In this document: positions 52,626 through 63,546 of the stretch, piece after piece
Position numbering within the stretch: the first letter of the stretch is position 1
Layout of the letters: each line of letters starts with the position of its first letter
NCBI GenBank assembly: GCA_019828595.1
Contig: JAHQRK010000040.1
Span: 62,001-126,000 of the forward strand
DNA length: 64,000 bases
Direction: 5' to 3'
Origin: Aphanomyces cochlioides
Taxonomy: Eukaryota > Oomycota > Saprolegniomycetes > Saprolegniales > Verrucalvaceae
Made by a program: the position numbers and the translations under genes
Notes under the pieces: model-generated
Databases searched by the model: none
What the model was told of the DNA's origin: nothing
Seen by the model: only the letters and a program-made list of their open reading frames with translations

Positions 52626-55425
52626 CTATCGTTTGTTTTTTCGCACGGCGGCAATCAAACTCGTGCCTGCATAGCCCAAATGTCTTGCTTCTTGCCCTGA
52701 AGGCATAATGATGACCTTGTAACCTTTCACATCAGTCGACATGCCAGCACAAGCTTCCGAACGTCCTACGTAATCGTTTCAGCCGCATGCTCACGACTGT
52801 GGAGGCTACCTCGAAGCAAATACGTCTGGAATCCTTCGTACGCGCGACGATCAGCAGGTGTCATCGGTTCGAGCTCGTATATCCAATGAGGGCATTGTAG
52901 TTTATCATCTAAATGCATAAAAGCATTGAATTCCCTCAACTTGGGCAACTGAGTAATGCGTATTTCTTCAGGTCTACTCAATTTCGTTAGCAAATGCTCA
53001 ACCACTCGATTGCTTGTACAGAGGTTGCCGATTAAATGAGAGGGCCATTGGTGTGCCACGACACTGGACATTCATCGTGCCTTTTCGAATCGAGAAGAGC
53101 CATTCGTTTGGATCCGCCGCGGGCTACAGCCATGTTAAATATTGTCCATGTTTGTCAGCTTACCCGAATTCTGCGTGGAGCAACTGAATAACGACTACGA
53201 CTGCGGCGCGAATCACGCCCGACAGAGGGTCGCCCAATATCGTAAGGCACCCTCTTGTGACCGATTTCATCGTAAATGCCATTTAACATAGATCCAGCTG
53301 CATGATCCACATCATCAAAATAACCAGGCGGGGGACCATCGTAGGGCATGTTCCACTGAGGCACTCCTGGCCGAGAAGTTGACTTAGCTCGAGCCACCGA
53401 CCCCCTCATCACAGACTTCGACCGGTGAATTGAGTGAGATCGAGCAATGGATGGACCGCGGGGCATCGACCGACCACGGTTCATGTAGTCGTAATCTCTT
53501 GGAGGCGAACGAGCATGAGACCTGCCGCGAAAAGGAGGGGGAGGGGGAGAGGCTCCACCACCGTCAAAAAATGGCGGCGGCGAATCGGGTTCTCGAAGCC
53601 CTCGTCTCCAATCTCCAGAAGCCCGTGGAGGTGAGTCAGGCTCGCGGGGATCACGACTCCAATCAGGACGTGCTTGGGATTGGCCCCGTCGGCGATTCTC
53701 TGACGTCCGAGATGGAGATCGGCGGTTGTTGGATCGTCGGTCCGACGGCGACAAACTTCGATCTCTCCTTGGACCATAATTGGAGCCACCGCGATCAAAA
53801 CGAGGGCCACTTCCACCGTAGTGCGAATCACCGCCTCCATCACGAGAATTACCACCAGAGTGGGAATCATTGCCGCCGTAATGGGAGCCACCTCCATTAT
53901 CACCGTAACGCGAACCACCATTATTGCCACCGTAATGAGAAGTGCCATTACGCCTTGGAGGAGGGCTTCGACGGTCTTCACGTCTTGAGTCACTTTTGTT
54001 ATCGTTCGAGCCCCATCCACCAGCAGATGAGTTGTTCGCACTTTTACCATCATTCGAGCCCCAGCCACCACCAACAATTGATGAGCCAGTTGAGTTCGAA
54101 TTCTCTTTGGGGGGTGAGCCCCAGCCGCCGCCAACAATTGATGAGCCGTTTGATGACTCTTTCGGAAGGTCTCCCCATCCACTTCTGCTTTGACGTCCAT
54201 GGTTTGGCTTCGACCAACTGTTGCAGCCAGAATTTCTGTTCTTCGAGGGCGATCGTTTCCTTTGGCTGGCTGCAGTAGGTGGAGGTCTTTGGTGACTCGA
54301 CGAAGGTGTCTGATCATTTTGCTTTTCTCTGTCCCCTCTTTCCTCGGTGGTCGTCTGAGGGGCATCGCCCCAACCATTTCCAGTATTGCTAGTGGAAGTG
54401 GAGACATCGCCCCACCCATTTCCTTTGCTCTCAGTCGAGGTGGAGACTTCACCCCAGCCTCCAGAGCTTTTTGGCGGAGTCTTCGGGGTTGCTGTTTCAG
54501 GAACTTTCTTGTTGCTTTCATCGCTAGGTTTTTCACCCCATCCATCGCCGATAGTGGGTTTTAGAGTATTGGCTTCATTCTCTTTGCTGGATGTGTCAGG
54601 CCATCCACTGCTACTACTGTTTCGTGGTGGTGACTCAGGCTTATCGGGAGTTTGTTTAGGAGGGGAAGAAATCTTCGAAGCAGTTGAATCGTCCTTGTCC
54701 TTGGGAGTTTCTCGACTTGTACTTCCCCATGAGCTGCTTGTTGAAGCGGTGGATTGTTTAGGAGGGGAAGTAATCTTCGAAGCAGTTGAATCGTCCTTGT
54801 CCTTAGGAGTTTCTCGACTTGTACTTCCCCATGTGCTGCTTGATGAGATGGTCGGTGCGCTTGTTGATCCCCATCCACCTCCAGACGGTTGTCCCTTTGG
54901 TGGGCTTCCCCATCCTCCACCAGTGGGCTTTCCTTTTGGAGGACTTCCCCATCCTGAGCTTGTGGGGCGCTCTACAGATTTGCGCTTCTTGTCTCGAACA
55001 TTATCACTTCGAAGTAATGAGTCATTCCAGCCGTTCGTTGGCGCAGGTTCTTCGTCTCGCGACTCGACATGCCCATTCTTCGCCAGTTCAGGTTCTGGTG
55101 CTTTATCAGGTTCGTCAAGCCATCCACCACCGTGAGTATCATTAGACGTCGCATGTTTTGCCGTCAAGTCATCCTGCAATCCACTGTTTGACCGCGGTGA
55201 AGACGGATCTTCGACGCTTGTCGAGTCGTGGTTTGTCTTTTGTACTTTAGTCGGTCGCGTCGTTGGCCAATCTGACACTTCTTGTGCATGGGGCAAGGAA
55301 GGCGGTCTGTCGTCTTCAACTTGACCATCTTCCATAGCTGCAGAAGGATTCAAGCCATCGTCGAATGGTGCCGGCTCCTTTTGCTTGACTTCTTTGTACC
55401 GGTCCTGGAACGCGGCAAAGCTCAT
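52626..55425 (-). CDS. WG/GW-repeat protein with C-terminal SPOC-like domain
   Basis: The first exon (53164-55425) encodes 754 residues. From about residue 100 to 500 it carries at least 14 GW/WG motifs in Ser/Pro/Lys-rich, disordered sequence (GGGWGSPPKG, NGWGDVSTST, GGGWGSND), plus a twice-repeated WGSTSRETPKDKDDSTASKI unit. Gly/Tyr/His-rich and RS-like stretches (RDRSLSPSDRRSNNRRSPSR) follow. After a 40-nt intron (53124-53163) come PAADPNEWLFSIRKGTMNV, RPEEIRITQLPKLREFNAFM and, after a 44-nt intron (52766-52809), AGMSTDVKGYKVIIMPSGQEARHLGYAGTS to a stop at 52626. This order fits a SPOC domain (inference). The frame changes near 53070, so one base may be missing or extra, or an unusual small intron is used. 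WG/GW platforms bind Argonaute in plants, animals and fungi; a silencing role here is inference. Confidence 0.7.
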
Positions 55426-55662
55426 TCGCCCTTTCTCGGCACTTGTCCTTTGTCAAAGCCACCAAATTAATAAATGAGCTCGACAAAGTTCGATTGTCTT
55501 CAATAGACGAATTTTCCAGACATTTAAAACTCAACCCAAAGTTTTAAATGCTTTTTAAAAATGTGTTTGAGATTATGAGATTATTTTAAATGCATTTTAA
55601 ACATTGCAAAAGATCCAACTCTGTCAGTTGCCAATACATTTCCCAAGTTCGATCTAACGGGA

Positions 55663-56895
55663 CTACGATGACAATGCCGGCTTGGAGACGTCACAAGATC
55701 CATACACAGGGCTCTTGGCGAGCTCAACATTGAGCGGAGCGGCAGCAACTTTGCCGTAATCAAACCATTTGAGCTCAACCGTGCCATTGTACACGGCAGT
55801 GCCAAAGAAGAGGAGAAACATCCCGGCCAATTGCAACCAACTCCAAGGCGACCACGGCTCGCCAAGAGTTCCACTGGTAAAGATATAAAAGAGTGCAAGA
55901 TCCATGGACCAGACAGACACAGGACGGAAGTTGGCAAGGATAGAACGCCACACGGAATCCAAGAGGAACGTCACAAAGATCGACGCAATATTGAATGACG
56001 TGACGCACACAATGTAGAAAAGGCACATTGACGCAACGGCAGTATTGTTGTAGATCATCAAGCAGGAGTCCCAAAAATCTTCCACACTTCCATTGTCGTT
56101 GCCAGGAATCCAATACGCAACAGGGAATACAATGGCTAACATGAGCAGTGTGCCCCAAACGCCTTCCAATCCAATCACCATCATTGGTGGAGTCCCATTC
56201 TTCTTGCTCATCACGGTTTCTTCCAATACATACTGACTGCTAGTCACAAGGCATCCAAGCAACAGTACGCTCACACCAATCGCGGCTGACGCAGCTTCTT
56301 GTTCTTCCCCAAAGCATGAGGCGCTGACCATCAGGATAGCAATTGAATTCAGCAAAATACCGCACTTCATGTATCCAGTTGGACGAAACTTTAGGAAGAG
56401 CACTTTCAGCGCCGCCACAAACACGATGATTGTGCATCGCACCAACTGAAAAGTACTCACAGGCACATACAGAAGCCCGACGCTCATGAGAGCCGTGGCA
56501 CCCAAATCAGCACATGCTGGAAACGCAAGGACCATGACTCGATCATAGTCAAGCTTTGGCATTGTGTCGAGTTGGTTTGTCAGGTAAGTGTTAATGAACT
56601 GAGCAGGTATTGCTATGTATGCAACCATTATCATGAGCAAAAGCAGCGCAACGAAGAACTTACCGATGCTCATCGCCAGAAACATCATGAACGTTTGCAT
56701 CAACGGCTTCTGGAAGTACTTGGTGGAGCCATCGCGTCCTTGGCTCTCAATACCATACAAGATCTATAAAACTCACGTCGGGCGAATTGGCTCAGCAAGT
56801 CTCACCTTACTCGAAAGGGTCGACCCCGTGCCCATGAGCAACGCAAAGCAAAAGCAGAATGCCGCCCAATTTCCTTTCTGTGTATCCGTCTTCAT
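55663..56895 (-). CDS. SLC35F-like multi-pass transporter, paralogue A
   Basis: Two exons (56806-56895, 55663-56763) with a 42-nt intron, 396 residues. About ten hydrophobic segments are seen, beginning with the exon 1 segment AAFCFCFALLMGTGSTLSSK. Typical motifs are LLYVPVSTFQLVRCTIIVFVA and WGTLLMLAIVFPVAYWIPGN. The family is the drug/metabolite transporter superfamily, closest to SLC35F6-type proteins of endomembranes; the substrate is unknown. The adjacent gene at 57031 is a paralogue in the same orientation, 135 bp away, pointing to tandem duplication. The start gives a short cytoplasmic N-terminus MKTDTQKGNW. Confidence 0.85.
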
Positions 56896-57030
56896 GAACG
56901 TCGTTGTCTTCCTGTGTCCAAGAATCAAAAAGTGAAATCTTTTTTCAAAAATACCATCCGGATGAACTTGAAGTGGTCCTTATCTAGATCTTAGTATACT
57001 TGTTTGACTATCATGCTACAATGTGACCTC

Positions 57031-58185
57031 CTACACGACGGTCGTCTGCTTGACGTCATGATCGCTTTCGCTCTCATCGGAGGCAACACCAGTCTTCTCT
57101 AGCTCCTCCTTCTTTTCTTCCTTGACAGGGTACGTAAAGCACGAGAGCTTGACATTTTCATTGTAGACTGCAGTACCAAAAAAGAGGAGCAACATGCCTC
57201 CAAACTGCATCCAGCTCCAGTAAGTCCATGCCTCACCATAGGTGCCCTTGGTGAACACGTAAAAGAACAAGAGTGAGGTGACCCACACCGCAACAGGACG
57301 GAAATTGACCAAGATGGAGCGCCACACTGAGTCCAAGAAAAAGGTCACGTAGATGGACGCAACATTGAACCCTGTGATGGAAATCACATACAAGAGGCAG
57401 TAGTAGCACAAGCTCGCGCTGTTCTTCATCATTTCAATCGAGTCGAGGAAGTCTTCGATATGGCCATTGTCAGAGCCAGGGATTACGTAAGCAAGCGGGA
57501 TGACCACGACAAGCATGAGCAGCGAGCCCCAAATACCTTCCATACCAATGACAACGAGAGGTGGGTTGGGAGGATCGGCAGATGCAAGCTTGGATGAATT
57601 CTTCTTCATGAAAATTTCTTCGAGGACGTATTGAGCAGCGGACGTGAGGCACGCGAGAAGAAGCACCCCAACGCCAATAAGCGTATCTGTCAGGTTCACA
57701 GCGCTGGCCAAGCACGATGCACTAATGAGGACAATCGCCATGGACTGTACAAAAATCCCAAAGCGCATGTAGCCTGTCATGACGAAGTTCATGAAGATAA
57801 CTTTCAAAGTTGCCACGTAGATGATAATGGTGCAGCGAGAAAGTTGATAGAAACTCACGCTGACGTACAGTAGCGCAACAGAATTGAGTGCTGTCGCGAT
57901 CAAGTCAGCCATTGCAGGGATGCATAATTTAAGCGTAGCAGCCCAGTTGAGAGCATGCCGTTTGTCTTTTGAAACCAAGAGTTGCTTGATGCCATGGACA
58001 ATCAGGGCGAGACTCATTGCAACAAACATCAGGAAGGTCTGCATGAGCGGTTTTTCAAACGTCTTGGGCTCGCCTTCTACACCTTGACTCTTGATGCTGT
58101 ACACAAACTTGGACGTGAGAGTCGTGCTCGTTCCAAACACTAGCGCCGCCACGAACGCGATCGCCCCATACGTCCGTGCTGACAT
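57031..58185 (-). CDS. SLC35F-like multi-pass transporter, paralogue B
   Basis: Intronless, 384 residues. It has the same layout as paralogue A, with shared blocks such as FEKPLMQTFLMF, LLYVSVSFYQLSRCTIIIYVA, TGYMRFGI, YVLEEIFMKKN, IGMEGIWGSLLMLVVVIPLAY, SDNGHIEDFLDS and FFLDSVWRSILVNFRPVAVW. The C-terminal tail is charged (EEKKEELEKTGVASDESESD) and differs from A. The N-terminal segment AIAFVAALVFGTSTTLTSK matches exon 1 of A, so A has an intron where B has none. Confidence 0.87.
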   Translation of the reverse strand: MSARTYGAIAFVAALVFGTSTTLTSKFVYSIKSQGVEGEPKTFEKPLMQTFLMFVAMSLALIVHGIKQLLVSKDKRHALNWAATLKLCIPAMADLIATALNSVALLYVSVSFYQLSRCTIIIYVATLKVIFMNFVMTGYMRFGIFVQSMAIVLISASCLASAVNLTDTLIGVGVLLLACLTSAAQYVLEEIFMKKNSSKLASADPPNPPLVVIGMEGIWGSLLMLVVVIPLAYVIPGSDNGHIEDFLDSIEMMKNSASLCYYCLLYVISITGFNVASIYVTFFLDSVWRSILVNFRPVAVWVTSLLFFYVFTKGTYGEAWTYWSWMQFGGMLLLFFGTAVYNENVKLSCFTYPVKEEKKEELEKTGVASDESESDHDVKQTTVV

Positions 58186-58607
58186 GGCTCAAACTTCCTG
58201 CAAGTGGGAAAATGAAGTCGATAAAGAATAACAGAACAATTGCAATATAATTCACGAATTTTAATTTTACTTGGTTTTAAACTTGATGGTCAATAAAAAT
58301 ATGAAAAACGCGCCAAAGTCCAAGAAAGTACAAGTCTCTTTTGTGTGCCATTCATCATTTGACAAAGAACCACCAAGGAAGCATGAAGAATGCTTGGGGA
58401 TGCAACAATGTCATGACGATGAATTGGTGAATTCACGTGCTCTCTACAATGATGGAAGCGACGGAATCTCTCAACCATTGATAAGGTGCTCATTTATCAA
58501 CCGCACGACACATGTCTCTGAGATCGTATGGCACTGGAGCAAGCACGTTGTGCGCACGGAACAACTCATAACTCGAACAGTGGGAACGATTCAAATGATC
58601 TTGTCGA
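58186..58607. other. Intergenic region
   Basis: 422 bp between the EAPP-like stop and the SLC35F-like start on the same strand. Open frames exist on both strands but none has recognisable composition or homology. It probably holds a 3' UTR and a promoter. Confidence 0.5.
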
Positions 58608-59231
58608 TTAAATATGGCTCGGGATGACGTGGAAGAAGTATATGTACATTGAGCCGTTCACAGGTTTCACACCCACGGTCGTATTGCAGTCGGAGCACAG
58701 GACAGCAAAATATTCCTCGTTATCGCCATCAGCATTGGTGGGGGAGATTTGTGCCTTGGCAATCAACTTGCTCTTTGTATAGAGGAGGACGCGATCCTTG
58801 TCCACACGGCAATTCACGGCTTTCTTGGCACGGTACTGCGTCTCGTATTTGTCGTGTCTCTGACCCGCGTAACAAACCGTCACGAAACAACACGGACATG
58901 CGAGGGCAGCATCCGCATTCGCGTCGATTTCGCCACCTACGAAAGGACGTCAGATCAGCATGTAGCAAGTTGGTATACGCAAATGCTCCGTCACGTATTC
59001 TGCGTCTTCGTCGTCCATGGTGTCGCCGTACAACTCGACCTCCTCTTCCTTTGACTCTTCCTTCTCCGGCTCAACGTCTGGTTTTCGCTCTTCACCAGCT
59101 CTGTCGTCTTGGTTGAAATACAATGGACCTCCTCCGCCTAGGCGAGCGCCTCCTTCCTTTGATATATCAACTGAATCCAGGGCTTGCATCATCTTGGCCA
59201 TCTTCTCCGCGAATGCATCTCTTGATGTCAT
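58608..59231 (-). CDS. EAPP-like (E2F-associated phosphoprotein family) protein
   Basis: Two exons (58979-59231, 58608-58936) with a 42-nt intron, 193 residues. The N-terminal half is acidic and low in complexity (EPEKEESKEEEVELYGDTMD). Splicing gives EHLRGEIDANADAALACPCC, then VTVCYAGQRHDKYETQYRAK and VLCSDCNTTVG, a set of CxxC pairs typical of the EAPP C-terminus. In mammals EAPP binds E2F and affects cell-cycle gene expression; in protists the role is unknown. The CxxC pairs probably bind zinc. The gene is divergent from the TBC gene with 88 bp between starts. Confidence 0.82.
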
Positions 59232-59319
59232 TTTTGGTCTTGAGGACTACCACCATTGATATCCGGTTGACTGGGTAAATTATCCGGAGATTCTATGTGA
59301 CCAACTTCACATCAACGCA
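59232..59319. promoter_or_regulatory. 88-bp bidirectional promoter interval
   Basis: Only 88 bp separate the ATGs of the EAPP-like gene and the TBC gene. The TBC frame is open back to 59260 (YPVDWVNYPEILCDQLHINA, a coding-like stretch), so the true TBC start could lie in an upstream exon that overlaps the EAPP gene. Confidence 0.45.
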
Positions 59320-61754
59320 ATGCTCCGCCACTTCCAGCAGGTCTACCAGTCTAAAGCCGAGGACGACCAAGTTTTGGCCGATCAAGTTGCAATATTCCTC
59401 CAGAATGAAGACGGGGTTGTGCCCCGTGAAGATCTGGTTTGGATCTGGGAGTTGCTCGTCGTGTCCCGGGAACGCATGCGAAGACCAATTGTGGACGATG
59501 GGGTAGACACGCCTTTGGGCCGACAAAGTTCTGCTGTTCGCGAAGTTCTTTTGCCTTTCTCATCGATCCACTCGGAGATGCTTCATGTATGCTGCAGCAT
59601 TTTGTGAATGCTTGATATTGAGTTGTTGTAGGGACTTCCGTCCGTGTGCAATGTCATTTTGGATGTGTGTTTCGCGACCCACACAGCGCAAAAGGTGTTG
59701 AGCGTCCTTTTAGAGCACCTTCTCCCTGAATATGATGTTACATCCATGGATGAATTTCACATTGATTGGAAGATTGTCGAGACGACCTTAGCTCGCTATG
59801 ATCCTTTGCTCACTCGACACCTTTCAGGTAAGTGTCCAAGTCCACTTTTACTCTAAGCAAGCGCAGATCACAATGTCTCGATTGAAATCCTCTGCTCTCA
59901 GTGGTTTTTCTCCTTGTTTGCCGACTCCATGCCAAACAAGGCTGCAGTTCAAATCTACACTTGGGTGTTGGTCGCTGCACGAACGTCGACCTCCAAGAAA
60001 CACTTCAATCATCTCATTTCAACCGCATTGGCCGTCCTTTTTTACCTCAGCGACGTCATTTTATCGGCACATGATGCGAGTACTATAGTTACCCTTGTGG
60101 ACCATTTCTGCCACCATGTTCTTGGCACAGACGACGAGATTCTTGCCATCTTTCTCGGGTGGTGTCGTGCACTTCATGATGCCATGGATGACTCGTTCGA
60201 TTCCATACGAATGGAAATGCAACTCGAAGAGAGCATCTTACCGCGCAGAATATTTGTGGGCTGGAGATCACCTTCCAAGCCCCGCGACTTGAGTACCATC
60301 TCGCGCGAAACTGATTGGCCGCGTTATCTCTCTCTACACGTACACCATGGGCTTCGTTTGCATTGTAATTTCTCTTATCTAGAACAAAGCAAAGGCTTCG
60401 TACGCTAGCTACCTCAATCAATCGTTAGATGATGACTTGCAAGCAGCCATTGACATGGATATTCCACGTACAACGAACGCCGTTCGAGAGCATCACGATG
60501 CTCTCCGACGTGGACTTGTTGCGTTTGCAGTACGCAATCCTTCAATAGGATATTGCCAGGTATCAATTCTGTCGTCTTTGTCATTCACCTTGCTGACACC
60601 TAGGGTATGAATGAGATCTATGGTGTGTTGCTGCAATTCCTCGACGAAGAAACTGCATTTGCAGCATTAGTCTTTCTTGTCGAAGATGTATTCCCTGGTT
60701 ACCACCGTCCAGATCTCCTCGGTCTGCACATGGACTGCTCTGTGGTTGAAACGCTGCTCAGGCAGAACGACCCGCATCTACTTCATCATTTGCACTCGCT
60801 CGGATTGAACATGGAAGTCCTTTGCACCAACGTAGGAAACAACCTCTCTGAACATGTGATTTTACTCGATGCATGTAGTGGTTCATGGCTTCCTTCGTGA
60901 CGACAACACCTGCGTGCTTCCACCTCCGCATTCTAGACATGCTTCTTGAGTCGGGGACATCACGTGTCGTCGTTGTTGCTGTCGTTGCGATCGTTCTCTA
61001 TCTATCGCCACTACTGACGACTCAAATCGAAATTGGCGGCGTTGTGAATCAAATCAAACAATTCCTGTCCAACCTTGATCCCAACCCAACTGCGTTTCTG
61101 TCTCTCGTTCGAACACTCTTTCGGCAATTATCTCAAGATGAACTTGACGCAATGCGACGCTACTACACCGCAGAAGAAACATCTTTACCCAAAGCGGACT
61201 CCAACAAGCCACCTTCGTCTGGCATCTTTAAGAGGCGTTTCTTTCCTGGATCGCCGTCTAAAGCCATCAAAGACACGACAAAGAAACTCCCATCCTTTCT
61301 CTTGCGAAAACGACAAGTTCCAAAGGATGTCCGCGATGAAAGCAAGCTTAACTCCCATCTCGACAAGACAATGCAGCTCCTGGAAGATGAAACCATCGAT
61401 GCTACAGAGTACGCTCACATCAAGGAGCAAATCGTAAGTACATGGTCAGCAACAACACACACGCCACTGCATGCTCAATCCCGTGTCGATTTGCTCAAGG
61501 CTCGAATCGTTCCACCACGACAAACCAAGCAACCGTCGATTGTCAGTCGACAAACGGCAAAGGCACGAGCTAGCCTGAATGCTCTGAGTGCCAAATGGCG
61601 TCAAAGATCTCCGGCGCGGCCAAAGAAACCAACGAGCCCCCATGGCCTCAGGCTCAGTGAAATTGCAAGCAGTTACTATGGTGGCGATCTAAACCTTGGA
61701 GGCGGTGGTGTCGCTCGCAAGTCAGAGTTGCGTGCGAAAACTCTCTTTAAATAA
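59320..61754 (+). CDS. Double-TBC-domain Rab GTPase-activating protein
   Basis: Six exons (59320-59586, 59632-59827, 59867-60339, 60383-60559, 60604-60831, 60879-61754), introns 39-47 nt, 738 residues. The second TBC domain is canonical: arginine finger IDMDIPRTT, glutamine finger GYCQGMNE, FLVEDVFPGYHRPDL, then CTNWFMASF after splicing and LRILDMLLESG. The first half (residues 1-230) has the same fold signature without fingers: EMLHGLPSVCNVILD, LLEHLLPEYDVTSMD and CSQWFFSLFADSMPN. Exon junctions H|GLPS and Q|GMNE fall at the same place in both halves, so they arose by internal duplication. The C-terminus has a hydrophobic segment (VVVVAVVAIVLYL) and a basic tail. TBC proteins switch off Rab GTPases in vesicle traffic; the target Rab is unknown. 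Confidence 0.87.
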
Positions 61755-61784
61755 CTTGCGCGACGCCAGGAATAGATTGTCAAA

Positions 61785-62954
61785 ATGTGCTTCTTCATGC
61801 GGCTCCTCCTGATTGTCCCAGCTGTGTGCACCGCCCTCGTCGTCACCAGGTAAACGCTCACTATCCCATAGTTCTCATATAGTACTCTAGCCCATGGCGC
61901 TCTCTTGTGCCCCACACGTACGTCTATCATTGACTGGCCATGTTGTGACGAAACCCACTCAGAGATGCTGACTTTGGAGGAAAACCAGAGGTCTCTGAAT
62001 CGACCCTTGTGTTGGGTATGTTGTCGCCTTGAAATATGGTGTTCATGCTCAAATTTTGCCCTGTAGCTGAACCCTCTGACGGGTGCTCTCGCCTGCGGAA
62101 CAATGTCCAGGGCAAATTGGTGCTCGTCATCCGAGGAAATTGCCGCTTTGACACGAAGGCATTGGTCGCACAGGAAGCACGAGCTTCTGCTGTCGTTGTG
62201 ATGGACGATTCGACAAGGGAGCATCCGTGGCAAATCCGCATGCAATGCCATGCGTGTCATACTATTCATATCCCGTCAGTTTTTATTCCCCATGCAAGTG
62301 GGAAAGAGCTCATGACGAGACTTCGGACTAGCAACGTATCGGTCGTCCTCAATTCGACGGGTCAAAGTAAGAATCGAAAAGGGGTTTGCATGAACAATCT
62401 CGTTGACTAGTACCAGCCGACAAAAATCGAGTTTATACACTCCATGGCATTGATCCGAGCACGGTCGACATCGTGTCTGCAGCATTCTCTGGCCTAATTC
62501 ACGCCGCACTGCCGTACATGGGCTATGTCTACGCGTCTTCCTTCTTTTTTGTGCTCATGAGGTAGGAGGACAAAGATCATACTAGACTGATTTAACTGCA
62601 GCAGCTTTTCTTGTGCACTGGTAGATGCCATGTCATCGTATTGGAAGCAATATGGTTGGTATAAACTTGATATCCATGAGGATTGATATTGCGTGTAGGC
62701 CGAAGAAGCCTATGGCAAAATCTGGCAGTCACACCGTACACTGCCACCGCATCCGAGCGAGTTTCATGCACAATTTGCCTGGACGAGTTCTCCTCGAACG
62801 AAATGATCAAGGTTTTGCACCACTCGTTTGAATGCAGCTTATACGATTGCAGGTTTTGCCTTGTCGACATATTTATCACGGAGAATGTATCGACGAATGG
62901 TTTGACAATGGAAACAACACTTGCCCCATGTGCAAACGAAAGGCTTTCCGGTGA
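61785..62954 (+). CDS. PA-TM-RING E3 ubiquitin ligase (RNF13/RNF167 type)
   Basis: Eight exons (61785-61849, 61891-61917, 61963-62015, 62067-62366, 62411-62561, 62602-62654, 62699-62811, 62853-62954), introns 40-51 nt, 287 residues. A signal peptide (MCFFMRLLLIVPAVCTALVV) leads a protease-associated domain (LVLVIRGNCRFDTKALVAQE, IPSVFIPHASGKELM). A membrane segment follows (YMGYVYASSFFFVLM), then a RING-H2 finger CTICLDEF, PCRHIYHGEC, CPMC. The last splice is what restores PCRHIYH. Such ligases sit in endosome/lysosome membranes with the RING in the cytosol and ubiquitylate membrane-traffic proteins. All parts are intact although split across many small exons. Confidence 0.9.
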
Positions 62955-63546
62955 CCATCGTGAGTGACAAAGAGCACATTGCCGCTTTAGCCAAACTGTA
63001 ACATATCAATTCGATTGTTTCCCCAATATCGCACGTGGCTTGAGGCGCTGGAAAAACTGATGATTGAACTATTATACTTCTCGATGGATATCGAGCGCAA
63101 ATGAAGGACGAGCCGATCCTTGCCCACCACCAAAGCCAAGCTAGCTCGATTTAAACGTCTTCCCCAAGAGCTGTCATCCCTTCACACTATGGAAATTTCT
63201 TTGCCCCCCCCCCGTTTCATTCGGCTAAATCCCCAATACTCGGGTCTCGGTTATTATACAGGGGAACTTGGTCACTCATTCTCAACATGTTGGATGAAGG
63301 CATGGGGGGCTAGCCAGAGCCCCCCCCCAAGCTGACAAATGAAGATTAATTGTCGTTGGCTCGTCGTCTAGGCGGACGTCGAGGTACTTTGACGTCTAAA
63401 GTCGACCTCGAAGCTGTCGAATTCGCGAAAATCGCACTCTAATCGTGACGGACACGCAACGTAAAGATGCTTGCAATGATTTTGGGCGGAATCAACCTAG
63501 GAAATTCTCGTATCCGAATATCCGGTTATTACAAAATCCGCCCAAA
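62955..63546. other. Intergenic region with poly-C tracts
   Basis: About 590 bp between the PA-TM-RING and Med22 genes. Two runs of roughly ten C (near 63203 and 63321) occur. No gene is recognised. The Med22 frame is open for 34 codons upstream of its ATG but without another ATG. Confidence 0.5.

Noticed and set aside
53430..55135. Long open frames antisense to and in other frames of the WG/GW gene
   Set aside because: They arise from repeat-rich low-complexity DNA. Trp motifs, RS stretch and splicing to the SPOC-like part all support the minus-strand frame.
58271..58627. 118-codon plus-strand frame between SLC35F-like and EAPP-like genes
   Set aside because: No recognisable domain and no splice or start context; it overlaps the EAPP-like 3' end on the other strand.
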